Shown here in pieces: positions 21,968 through 32,849 of a DNA stretch of 64,000 bases. Both the position numbers and the translations under genes were made by a program. Source of the stretch: Sindora glabra. Lineage: Eukaryota; Streptophyta; Magnoliopsida; Fabales; Fabaceae. The stretch covers positions 59,129,809 to 59,193,808 of the forward strand of contig CM035236.1 in the NCBI GenBank assembly GCA_020226215.1, in the 5' to 3' direction. The notes below the pieces were generated by a model. It worked only from the letters and a program-made list of their open reading frames with translations, was not told the origin of the DNA and made no database searches. The first letter of the stretch is position 1. Every line of letters starts with the position of its first letter.

Positions 21968-23625
21968 AACTTCCAACACCTAACTAACCTCTTTATGAGT
22001 ATGGATTTTTCCATAAGTTTAAATTACGAAAATGAAAGAAACTAGTTAAATGTGGCCTTCTTCCCTGGGGATTGCCATCATAATCTTGAAGACTTTATTT
22101 AATTCAAGATCTAGAATGCTCATGACATATTACACCAAGCTTTCTCACTTTTGGTACTAAGATTTTAGCATGACAATCTTTCCATATTTTCCATCATTAC
22201 TAAGACTTGTTTAGATGGACCAAGGGTGTGAATCATTTCCAAATAGTTTTCTTTCATTGACTAAGACATGATAAAGACTATAGGTTTTTTAGTGGCACTT
22301 AGGTGTTTTGGGACAAGAACATCATCTATGAGGATAAATGAGAATTAGGCTATTTTATAACATTTTTTCTATTTCCTTAGGATTTTTAGGACACTTTCTT
22401 ATTTTATAAATAATGCCATTATAAATGATACTCTTACCTCATTGTCTTTTTATGTTAAAGTTTTAGTAATTGTGTCTCCTCTTTGCTTTCCTATGATACA
22501 AGTTGCTTTGTAATAAGAGAAGAAAATTGATATACTATTAATTTCCCATACACTAGAATGATTAGTTGAAGTGTCTATCAATCATTATAAAATTTAATGC
22601 CTAATCTTAGCTTTCTTCATTATAAATTGAATAAATAGCCTTTTTTTATTGAGAGTTTTTACGAAACAAGTTTATGTGTTATTTTCCTTTTTTGATATTA
22701 ACATGACTTAATCAAATTCTTTCTTTGTTTATAATCTTATTATTGGCAATATGAATGAGAGTGAAGTGATATAAGGAATATATATTAATGTAGTCTTCTC
22801 ACATCTGTATTATAACTTTCTTTATAGAATTTTAAGAGACATTTATAAGTGTTAAGGTTTACTAGATCATCTCTTTGAGAAGTTATACAAGTAATTCATC
22901 CTTATACTTGCTTTATTAATATCAATGATATTATTCCTTCATCAAATATTGTGAAGCATAAGAAATTTATCCATTCAATCATCATTGCAATGATAATACT
23001 AATTGGAATATGCTGGGAGTACATTTGCTACTACCATTTGAAGGTGAAAAAGTACTTGCTAACTTTGGATTAGACCTTTAACATCATCAAGATTTCATTT
23101 ATTAGTGGGAGTAAATGCAATCTTATCACTTAGGTGCCTATAACATCATTCATGACTTAAAATTTTGCAATGGACATCCTTGTCTATTTGCTTTTTTCAT
23201 TTGAACTTTATAATCAAGGTGCAGAGGTACTAAGGTGGCCTTAATAACAAGATAAACAGATGGAAGGTTCATTTTTACCACTAAGCAATTTCTTTTACTT
23301 TAACAAGATATCATATATAGCTAGTTAACATTATTGTGTGGTATTTTAGCAGTGTGATTCACCTAAATTTCTTTTGTTTGGTAAGGGAAATAATGACACA
23401 ACATTGGGTGTAAGTGTTAATTATCATCAAGATGCAGCTGAAAGGTCTCTACTTTGTAACTATTGTAAATAATCTTCCTTTTATTAGCTTAGAAAAAAAT
23501 AAGGCCTAGGGGATATGTGGAGCTGCTTAGGTCTTATAAAACTAAAAATAAGCCTTGATCAATCATATTGGGAGGGAATGCCATTCTTTGACAAGAATGA
23601 TCATGTCACGTTGGACTTAACCTTC
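21968..23625. other. No gene seen; possibly the 3' LTR side of Gypsy-2
   Basis: AT-rich sequence without recognisable protein motifs. Its position beyond the polypyrimidine tract at 23630-23668 is where the 3' LTR of Gypsy-2 should start on the minus strand, but I could not match it to sequence right of 32850. Confidence 0.4.
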
Positions 23626-23629
23626 ATTT

Positions 23630-23668
23630 TCTTCTTCTTCTTTTTCTTTTTCTTTTTCTTCTTATTTG
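23630..23668 (-). other. Candidate Gypsy-2 polypurine tract
   Basis: An almost pure TTC/TTT tract on the plus strand (purine-only on the minus strand) lies about 170 bp beyond the end of the integrase-like reading. Its length of nearly 40 bp is unusual for a PPT, so it may have expanded as a microsatellite. Confidence 0.5.
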
Positions 23669-23829
23669 CATGCTTCATTTATTTTTTACCCTTTTTTTCT
23701 TATGTATTTGTAATTTGCTTATAAGTTAAGAATACTCTCATTTATGGAATTGAAACACTCCCTTATATTTGCTTTTTATTTTTTTCAATACATGACATCT
23801 ACTTTTCTTATAGGTAATACCATTTAATG

Positions 23830-24620
23830 TACTTAAAATTAAATGTTCCTATTTTATACTCATTCTTTAGGTTAAATAGTACATAATAACCACTAGCACT
23901 AACCCTACTAATTATGCATGGACCTTCCCACTTAGGAGTAAACTTTGAGTTATGCAAACCTCTTAGAATATGTTCACTAGCATGGGGGGCCCACTCCCTT
24001 TCTTTAAAGGATCATGACATCACTATTTTTCAATAGGCTTTTGTAACATAATTAATATAGATGGCATGAGCATCTTTATGCATTCATTCTCATTTCTTTA
24101 ACTACATCAAGTCATGATTCTAGATTGACTTCAAGGTTTGTTTCAAGAATGATTCTTGGGCTTTTAACAAGTAACATAACAAGCACTATCACATTTGCCC
24201 CATAAACCAGTGAAAAAGGTATTGCTTGAGTAGGCCCTCTTCTAACAATCCACTATACCTACAATGTAAAAAAAATGGGTGATTTACCTAGGTTTTAGAT
24301 TTTTCTTGCACATTCAGATATGAATCTTTAATAATATTTTATTTGTAACCTTAACTTAATTGTTCCTTTGTAAGTAGTAAGCATTGGACCTATTATGCTT
24401 AATTTTATATTTTTTCATCAATACTGTAACTGATTTGTTGACAAAAGTTAGTGTCATTATCTGAGATGATTTGTTTTAGGATACCAAAATGGCAAAAGAT
24501 GTTATCTCTAATAAAATTCATAATAGTTTCTTCATGGGCATTTCTCAAAGTAATAACTCTCACCCATTTTATGAATAATTTATTATCAAAATCCAAAAAT
24601 TTCATTCCGAACCTGACTTG
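23830..24620 (-). pseudogene. Gypsy-2 pol: integrase
   Basis: The open piece 24405-24605 reads FIKWVRVITLRNAHEETIMN, FIRDNIFCHFGILKQIISDN and DTNF. This matches the Tat-type core 'YFTKW.EA.PL....V..FI...I.CRFG.P..IISDNG..F', with the Asp of ISDN kept. At about 23850-24000 the C-terminal part reads GLHNSKFTPKWEGPCIISRV and GYYVLFNLK, the 'KF.PKWEGPF.V' module. The segment between the two pieces (about 24000-24400) is heavily mutated. Not functional. Confidence 0.82.
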
Positions 24621-26500
24621 ATTGATCTAACCAAATCAAATGCCCAACTATGGAACAACTATGGCATAGTTAGCATTTGTAATTCTACTACTATAGCATG
24701 AATGAAATTTCCATGTAATTGGCAAGGTTAATAATGTTGAACGAACATTATAGCAGCTAATTCCATAGTTAGCTAATAGTATCCTAAATGTAAGAGTTCC
24801 TGATAAAGCTTTCTTCCACCATGGTGTTCTCTATATCCTCCATGATGGACTTCTTTCATCACAATTTCTTACTTTTCTTTGCTTAAGCACCTTCTTAGTG
24901 TGTTGTTTTTTCCTTTACTATAAAGAATTCCATCTTTAAGAAGATAGTGGTTAGTTTATGTTGTGACCTTTATGGATTCTTTTGGATTAGTAGGAAGATT
25001 ACTACTTTGTAAGTATTGAACCATATTCTTTCTTTAGTCTTTTACCTCTATAAGGCTTATTTCCATATTTTCTCTTATGCATTCCTAGTAATTAGCTTAC
25101 AGCAAGTCACATTCTTCCTTTATTGTTAACTAATAAAACCTTTAACATTGTTGTCTCTTGTATAAAGATGATCCTCCTTCACTGTAAGTTTTTTCATATG
25201 CCTTGGTCATCAAGATTGTTACTTCTTCATCAAGCATACACCTTATTAAAAAGTTATCTCCTACCTTCTTGTAGAGAATTCCTTTATTCATATGAAACTT
25301 TTATAATGCTTTAATTAGAGCCACGATAAGATTATGGAGTTTTTGAATCCAAGAATACCATTAATTGTTTTCTTTTAGTTGAGAAGTCTATAAATTTAGT
25401 ATAGCCCTTCATTAATGATACAACTTTAATGTAATATCTGAAGATTTTTGTTTTTATATTAAAAGTTTAGACTTTAAAGTAGCTAATGTGTTCACTTAAT
25501 GATTTTTTTTGTCTTTAAATATAATGGAAAGTTATCATATGAAACCTCAAGATCTTGATTTGTAAGGCTTCTCTATAAGCTATTATGGGAAGTTCCTTTG
25601 CATAATTCATAAAAAGCTTAACTTGTAAGCTATATTTGACTCCTTTATAGTACTTCTTAGCATGATTCTTACACTTTCCTCTAATTTTAATGTTGATCTA
25701 TAAAAATATAGGTCTATGGTCCTTCTACTACATAAATTATGCATACATCTTCTTTTAGAAGTTCCATTGATATGTTTTCAAGCATCAGCTCATATCCATC
25801 AAAAGGAAATTATGCCAATAAATTAGCTAAAGCTTAACTTTTCATTCCTTATAGGGTTTCAGTAATGATGTCAAATTCGTTAAGGAGAGACATCCATCTA
25901 GTTATTCTTCTCATCAATATGAGTTTTTTGACCAAGAACTTGACTAGATTAAATTGAATCAATAAGCAAATGAAATGTGCCAAAAATTAATGCTTAAATT
26001 TTTGGGTTACATAAATAAAAGTAAAGCAATGCTTCTCTAATGCAGAATACTTTAACTCTAGCCCCTTGAGTAATCTACTTATGTAATATATTAGTTTTTC
26101 CATGCCATATACTTATTAAGTGATCAAAGCTCTAGCAGATTTTATTATAGAGACCAAGTATAAGCGGTAAGTTACATTGTCAAGAATTCATGGTTTAAGT
26201 AAAGCTAAAAGTGCTTAGTATTCCTTTAGAAGTTCATTAGTGCTCCCTAGTCCAAAGAAAAAGGGTTTTTTCTCTTTAAGCAATGGTTTGATGGGACATA
26301 TAAGTTCTAATAGAACAGGTTTGAATCTTCAAATGCAAGTAAGTTTTCCTAAAAATCTTTTTGCGTCTTAAGATTAAAAGGTTATGGCATTTTCAATATT
26401 ATTTCTATTTTTTAATTGTTTAGTTCAATTCTTATTTAGTGCATTTTGCATCTTAGAAAATTGCCAAATGGAACACTAAAAGCACACTCTTGAAGCCTTG
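24621..26500 (-). pseudogene. Gypsy-2 pol: RNase H and linker, heavily decayed
   Basis: This stretch lies between RT (right) and integrase (left), where Gypsy elements encode RNase H. I see no long open segment and no clean motif. The assignment is by position only. Confidence 0.4.
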
Positions 26501-27040
26501 CATCTTTTAAATGCTTTTTAAAGATAATTTAGGTAATTTTCTTTCTTCTTTGATTTGATTATTATGTCATCTATATAGTCTTTTATAAAATTCATGTGAC
26601 ATGTTATGGAATATAGTAATCGTGGCATGTTGGTAAGTAACTCCTATATTCTTAAGACTGAACAACATTATAGGATAATAAAAATTTCTCATAACGATCT
26701 AGAATGTAGTTTTGATAGTGTCCTAGATGTAAATTAGGGTCTAGTTATAGCCGCTAAATCTATCTAGAAATTAGAATTTTTCATGACTATCTATTGAATC
26801 TACTAGAAAATTAACATGGGGTAAAGAAAATTCATCTTTAGGATAAGCTTTGTTTAGATCCCTAAAGTTTACACTAATGCAAATTTATATGTTTTTTTCT
26901 TAATCGAAACAACATTATTTAGCTAGGTTAGGTGCTAAATTGGTTTAGTGAACCTAACCTTGAGAAGCTTTTTAACTTTTTCCTTAATTTTGATTTTTAC
27001 ATTAGGAGGGAACTATTGAGCTTATTGTTTTACCAGCTTT
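26500..27040 (-). pseudogene. Gypsy-2 pol: reverse transcriptase
   Basis: The minus strand reads VNFRDLNKAYPKDEFSLPH and VNFLVDSIDSHEKF at about 26780-26880, matching 'VDYRDLNKACPKDEFPLPHID.LVD...GHE.FSF', which is typical of Tat/Athila RTs. The catalytic box at about 26555-26600 reads KDYIDDIIIKSKK. Both Asp residues of the DD box are preserved. Numerous stops lie in between. Confidence 0.82.
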
Positions 27041-27354
27041 TTATTTAAGTAGACATCTAGGTGATGAGAGACTAGATTGGGACTAAAGCCTAACATTTCA
27101 TGATATTCCTATGTGAAAATGTCCGTCAATTCTTTAAGCAGCATAACTAATTAATCTTATTAATCCATCATTAGCATTACAATAGTGAAAGTTGGTCAAT
27201 TTTCACCTTTTTCTATAAAATTTACCAATTCAAGATTTCATTTAGAGGTTTCGCATAGTCTTGTAATATGGGAGTTATTTTTTCCAATTTCTTTTTTGTT
27301 AGTGATGGATCTTTTTTGGTGTTCTTCCAAGATTCAAGGTTTGAGGGACTCACA

Positions 27355-28080
27355 TCAAGGTTCAATCATGGCTTTATTCAAGCAACCCAAGACCATTATC
27401 CCATTATAAGTAGTAGATGACTTTTCCATCCACATCTTGGTACAATAAGTAACTAGAGATTTTGGCTTTAATTTCTTGATAGGTGGCTTCATTTCATTAA
27501 TCTTGGTAATTATGGGAGTTGTTATTATTTTTATGATAATATCTATTAACATACTTGTAGATGGATTATCTTTCTTATAGGGGCAAGACACTTCTACCAT
27601 GAAAATTTTATTCTCTTTGTCTTTGCTTGCATTAATAAAGATGCCTTAGGACTTAGCAGTTACATTCATTCTTAATAAAGATAACTCATCAAAATAGATT
27701 GCATCTATTAAATGGGCCTCATCTTTATCAAATGATGTCTTGGTGATATAAAGTTTTATGTTTTTCCCCATGAAATTTTCTTTAACACATTCATATAGCA
27801 TGGAGGGTACACAACTGTGAGTATGTAGCTGTAGGCAACCTAATAAGTTATGGTAACTCGATGCTCCTTTGATAACATAGAATTTATTAGCTATTTTGAT
27901 AGGTTCTATTTCAAGATTTCGGTAAACATATTTGATATCTCAATAGGGCTTCCTTTGAATGTGTTTAGTATAGTTAGTGCTTTTTCACGTAATTCTCTAA
28001 AAAAATTAATACTTTTGAGCAAAGATATAGAGATGATGTTAACTTCTGAACCTTTATCCATATGGCTTAAGTGACCTTAA
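27355..28080 (-). pseudogene. Gypsy-2 protease region
   Basis: At about 28000-28075 the minus strand reads MDKGSEVNIISISLLKSI, a degraded form of the Tat-type retropepsin active site (IDSGASVNILP). Further on, SYHNLLGCLQLHTHSCVPSM matches the family's 'YH.LLGRPWIH...AVPSTLHQ'. The active-site Ser-Gly became Lys-Gly. The open segment at 27355-27600 belongs to the variable linker between protease and RT. The copy is inactive. Confidence 0.78.
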
Positions 28081-28823
28081 TTCTTTCAACTATGGCCTTT
28101 AGGTATAAAAGTCAATTATGATTTGCATAGATACAACTTCTTTAAGTGCAAAGATAATATTATAAGCGTTACGTTGCTTTTGTAGATTGCCATTTATAAC
28201 ATAGAAACTGCCACCTCAATCTTGAGAAAATTTTACAATTGCTAATGAAGCTTAATATTTTCTAGCTTCACTAAATTTAATGAGGTCAAAGAATTAGCAA
28301 AAAATGGGCAATTTAATTAAAGCCTAAGCTAAGGAATCATTAGAAGCCTCAACCAATTATTATGCTTCTATGGGGCTTTCCATAGGCGTTTCAAGGATAA
28401 GATTAGAAAAATAAGCAATAGTGTTAAAGCTATGGTTAACGAAAGGTTAACAATCAACTTCATCTTCATCAAGTTGAGTAAGTTGATATTCTCTTATTTT
28501 TAGTTTATTCTAAAAAATTTCTTTTAAAGCATAATAGTTAGCATCATATGAGTTAATGATTGGTGAAGGAGTTTTGTTATAAATTATCCTTTTTTTAGGA
28601 TAAAATTAAGGTTAATTACAAGTTTTTTCTCATTAATAACTTCCACTACAGTAACATCGATACCCCATTCATAATAGCACTATGTTTATTTGACTTATTG
28701 CTTGAAAAAGGTTAACATTCTTCTAGGTTTGGTAATAGGTCATTGAAGCTTTGAATGCCATTTTGGTAGAGGTATAAAGTGATAATTTCATCCATATTGG
28801 TTATATAACTTTGAACTAGGGTG
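28081..28823 (-). pseudogene. Gypsy-2 gag C-terminal/linker remnant
   Basis: Located between the protease and the CACTA insertion. A partially open minus frame at about 28700-28820 (YITNMDEIITLYLYQNGIQS) probably continues gag, interrupted at 28823. No zinc knuckle could be read. Assignment is by position. Confidence 0.4.
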
Positions 28824-28841
28824 CATTACAACAAATTAACA

Positions 28842-28871
28842 CTTGTGCCATGATTAAAATCATGGCACAAG
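28842..28871. repeat. Perfect 14-bp inverted repeat at the CACTA left end
   Basis: CTTGTGCCATGATT at 28842-28855 is followed after AA by its exact reverse complement at 28858-28871. It lies directly inside the terminal repeat and shares the GCCATG/CATGGC core with the subterminal units. Confidence 0.85.
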
Positions 28872-31199
28872 ATCAAAATTTTTGTGGTTATGCTATTTAG
28901 CCATACAAATACTAGTTAAATGGTCTCATGATATAAGTAAGTATGGAAAGGAAATTTCTACGAGAAAAAAGATCCTATAGCATAAATGATTTTTTTTTAC
29001 TATAGGTTCACTTGTGACTAATAAATTCTTTTAGCCACGAGTATAAATATGGCAAGAAAGGCACATCCATGGCTAGTAACTCATATTGCCATAAATTAAA
29101 TCATGACAAAAAATAAAATAAAATAATTATAAAAACTAATATAATTAGCTAAAATACTTTTTATATATTTAAATTAAATCAATTATCTAGTTAATTTAAT
29201 TAAGTATTATCTTATCATTTTATTTGTACATCTGTTAAAATTTGTTAATGCTTTTGACCCATATCTAGTTAGGATAAATTATTGAAATTCTATTTATCTA
29301 GAAATTATAAATTACATTTACCGAGAATCGAATTTGAATTTCTAAGCTGAGGAATGTCATGTCTTACCATTGCATTCGTTTGCTTCTTTAGTATTATAAT
29401 ACAATATATTTTATATAAAGTTTTAATTGATAGATTGACTTCAAAAATAAAACTATATTTATATGATACTAATTATATAATAATAAAATATTACATAAAT
29501 ATATATAATAAAAATATACTAATACTAAAATATTTTATAATTTAATTTTAAAAATTAATTTTTTATAAACTAAATTTTTATTTATTTTGTTACTAATTTT
29601 GCTTATATCAAATTTATCCTTTACAAATATCTTATATCAAATTTATCTCTTATAAATAATTAATTAGTTAATTTTATCATTTTATTAATATTTTTTATTA
29701 ATTATTATTAATTGAGTTATTACAAAATAAAAGTAAAATTTTTACATCTTTCAAGTAATTTTTTTTATTTTCTAAAATTTCTTCAATAAAAGTTGAATTA
29801 TATGAAATAAATATCCATACAAATCATAACTTTGAACTATTATGTATATTTAAATTTTAATTATAAACTATATTTAAATTATTATAAATTATTGACTTTT
29901 AATCTTTATTAATAATATATATTTTTGTTTTTCATAAATATAAATTAAATCATTCGAACCTTTACAAATTTTTTCTATTAATTTCTTCTATCATATATTA
30001 TTTATATTTAATTTTTATTCTTCTATTTATCAAGTTATTAACTTATTAATAAAATTATAAATAAATAGACTAAATTAATTAAATTATTATTTAGAAGCAG
30101 AAAAATTATTATAAAATATATGTGAGAAATGAAATTAATACAATTGGAATTAATAAAGGATGAAAATAAAAATTTAGACTATTTTATATATATCACTCCC
30201 TTAAATATAATTTGCTTAAATTTTTTTAATATTATAATTTTATTATTATTAAATTATACATAATTTTACATAACTATTATTTTTAATTTTTTTAATGAAA
30301 ATTTTGTTAATATTACAGTGATGAATGTGAAATTTATTATTTCATATTTTATACTAAAACTTGTTATAACTTATCTCATAAGTTATACTATTTATATATA
30401 ATATAATAATTTTATTACTTTCATAATATATATCTTCTTTGTTAACACATTTTTTAAGAATAATGTGATACGTTAAAAAATTAATTTTTATAATATTTTA
30501 TAACTTGAATGATTTTTTTATTTAATTGATATTTTAATAATTGGATTAAATAATGAATTAAAAAAATTGCTATATATGTACATATAATATATATGTATAT
30601 GTAAATCCTATTAATTTTTAATTTTAGTATGTATAGAATTTAAATTCATTGAATAATTATATAATACAATCTTTAATATATTATAATATTTATTTTATTG
30701 ATATATATATTAATTTTATTATATAAATTTAATTGATGGAAAGTTAAATAATTATTTATTATTTATGAAAAATAGTTATATTCTAATAAATATTAAATTT
30801 AGTACATATATAAGTAAAAATGCTTAGGAGGCTAATAATTGAATTCTTTCTTACATATCTTAAGATTTGGAGTTTAATTCTTATTTCAATTATTTTAAGA
30901 AAAATAATAAAAGTATATAATTATATAATTTAAGGATAATTCTATCTTTTTACATATATTTTATAAATCACCTAATTGAAAATGTTAGGTTTTATAGTTT
31001 TTTTATTTTAATTAATGGGGATAATTAGTTGATCAATTGATGAATTAATTATTTACTAAACATCCATAATATATAAATATTTATATTTTTTTATTATCTA
31101 TCATATTACAGCATGTTGCACTTATTATAAATAATATTTTTTATATGTATATTTGTCAAAAATGATATATTTAACTATAATTTTATTTATAGAATTAAT

Positions 31200-31690
31200 T
31201 CATGGCATAAGTAATACTTTGCTATAGATAAATTTTTCTGACTTGTATGATAAAATAAGTGATACTTTATCACAAAAAATACATACTAATTTATGGCACA
31301 AGTGATACTTTGTTATAGGGAATTTGTTTTCATAACTTAATTTATGGCATAAATGATATTTTACCACGAGTGAAGCATTTTCGTAGTATAAGTAATACTT
31401 TGCCACGAAGAATATATTCACATAGCTTAGTTTTATGGTGTAAGTGATATTTTGCCACAGATAAAGTTTTTTCATAACACAAGCGATACTTTGCCATGGA
31501 GATTGTGTTCCCATTGCTTTGTTCGTGGCATAAGTGACATTTTACCATAGATGAAGTTTTTTTGTGGCATAAATTTTTTAATTTTTTGGATATTTGTTTA
31601 AATTTTTTTGTTCTTGTGGCAAATGATAAAATTGCCACAATTTTTGAATTTTCATGGCATAATTCACGGCATAAGTGTTAATTTGTTGTA
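31200..31690. repeat. CACTA right subterminal repeat array
   Basis: About a dozen degenerate units in alternating orientation contain GGCATAAGTGATA and TTTGCCAC cores, spaced about 30-50 bp. Such arrays are bound by TnpA-like proteins in CACTA elements. Short open frames across it (for example 31200-31514 on the minus strand) are a by-product of the repetition. Confidence 0.8.
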
Positions 31691-31696
31691 GTGATG

Positions 31697-32045
31697 GATT
31701 TAGAGATTTCTTCTTAACAATCTTAAGCCCAATCATTATATCTCTTGAAAAAGCTACGCATCTTTTTTTCGCTATCACACTTGCTTAAGTCCATCAAATG
31801 GACTATCCTATATGTAATAAAGAACTTATTACAAAAATCAATAACCATAGCATTCCAAGTAAGAATAGACCTTGTTTGCAATTTGTTGTATAAGGAATAG
31901 GATTCACTATAGAAAGATTTAGAGAACTATCTCATAGGTAGGTCATGGGCAGCATAAAAAATGCTAAGGTTGTTGATAAACTAGTGGATGTGCTCTTTAG
32001 CATTCCTTTTTGCATTGAATTTCTGAAAGGAGGGGCTAATATATT
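31697..32045 (-). pseudogene. Gypsy-2 gag (capsid) fragment
   Basis: The minus strand reads PPFQKFNAKRNAKEHI, FSKSFYSESYSLYNKLQTRS and LTWNAMVIDFCNKFF. This corresponds to the retrotransposon gag domain 'P.F..YDG..DP.EHL..F' and 'F..SL.G.A..WY..LP..SI.SW..M...F..KF'. A stop replaces the residue before FSKS. It is cut by the CACTA element at 31693. It supports assigning the pol on the other side of the CACTA element to the same Gypsy-2. Confidence 0.75.
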
Positions 32046-32815
32046 TAAGGATAAAGGTGTATAAAAATGTTAAAAGGGAAAGGTAGATGGAAATCTTTGT
32101 TAGCCATTACTCTTTACCTTACCTCTTTAAGAAAATATCACAAATGTTCTTTTATGAATGGAACTATAGCAATTTGTCTAGCATTTTGATGACTTGTATC
32201 TTGATGAGGAGGGTTTAGAGGTCTATGTTTTTAATAAGGGGTTGCTCTTTACATACAATATGCTAAGCTCTAAGGATTTTTACTTTGAGATGTGTGTTTA
32301 GCATTTATTAAATGCTTGGCAAACTAGTCATGCTATAGATAAGAGGAATGTCTTCTTAGAGGAGTTTTCTTATAAATAGTGTTATTTTAAGGATAACTTG
32401 ACACATTTATCGTTACTCCCTAAGGAGGTTTTCTAATAGTGATGCATACACTACTGTCACGTTAAACAATATAGAATTAGTATTCCTTGCTTGCTAAGTT
32501 ATAGAGCTGGTTGGTTGCAATGTGGTATTTAATGACTAAAAAGAAGTTAAAGTAGCAAGCCCATTACTGAGAATTGAAGTTTTAATTATAACCTAAGTTT
32601 GAAAGAGTTATCGCAAGTAAAAGTGGTTGCTATTGGTTTTAATAGTTTAAGTTTGCTATTAATTTAGGTCATTTAGGTTCTATGAGACATGTATGCCATA
32701 CAGAATTAGTTCAAGTTAGGTAAGATTATGAGTGTAGAAATATTATCAATAGGATTGCTTATGAACTTAATATTTTTGCTTGAACTTGGATTAACCACTT
32801 CTTTATTAGATGGCA

Positions 32816-32840
32816 TCACCATACACATCTCCCAAGTGGA
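32816..32840 (-). other. Candidate Gypsy-2 primer binding site
   Basis: The minus strand reads AGTAACTCCACTTGGGAGAT, similar to GGCGACTCCGCTGGGGA found after the 5' LTR of Tat/Ogre-type elements. It is preceded by GAACCCGTAAACACCTTAAA, a plausible LTR end. Mutated, so only moderately certain. Confidence 0.5.
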
Positions 32841-32849
32841 GTTACTAAA

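Larger units (their letters stand above)
28824..31693. mobile_element. Non-autonomous CACTA (En/Spm-type) transposon
   Basis: The termini are inverted: the left end reads CATTACAACAAATTAACACT and the right end, reverse-complemented, CACTACAACAAATTAACACT. CACTACAACAAA is a hallmark of CACTA elements. The flanking 3-bp duplication is GTG (28821-28823) against ATG (31694-31696), one mismatch. Subterminal arrays of TGGCATAAGTGATACTTTGCCAC-like units occupy about 31200-31680, and looser copies lie at about 28860-29110. These are typical binding sites for the transposase. The AT-rich interior (29110-31190) has no transposase motif, so mobility would need an enzyme supplied from elsewhere. It is inserted in Gypsy-2 between gag and protease. 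Confidence 0.87.
23630..32845 (-). mobile_element. Gypsy-2: decayed Tat/Ogre-like Ty3/Gypsy element, minus strand
   Basis: On the minus strand the order is PBS-like site (32816-32840), gag (about 32045-31697), then after a CACTA insertion a protease, RT, RNase H region and integrase, ending near 23830. The polypurine run follows at 23668-23630. Motifs such as VNFRDLNKAYPKDEFSLPH, YIDDIIIKSK and GLHNSKFTPKWEGP are typical of the Tat/Athila branch, which differs from the chromoviruses elsewhere in this window. Every domain has stops. The LTRs could not be delimited, so outer borders are unknown. Confidence 0.75.

Noticed and set aside
23515..23724. Phe-rich open frame
   Set aside because: Generated by the TTC/TTT pyrimidine tract.
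31200..31778. Overlapping minus-strand open frames with repeated His/Lys/Tyr-rich peptides
   Set aside because: They are translations of the CACTA subterminal repeats, not a gene.
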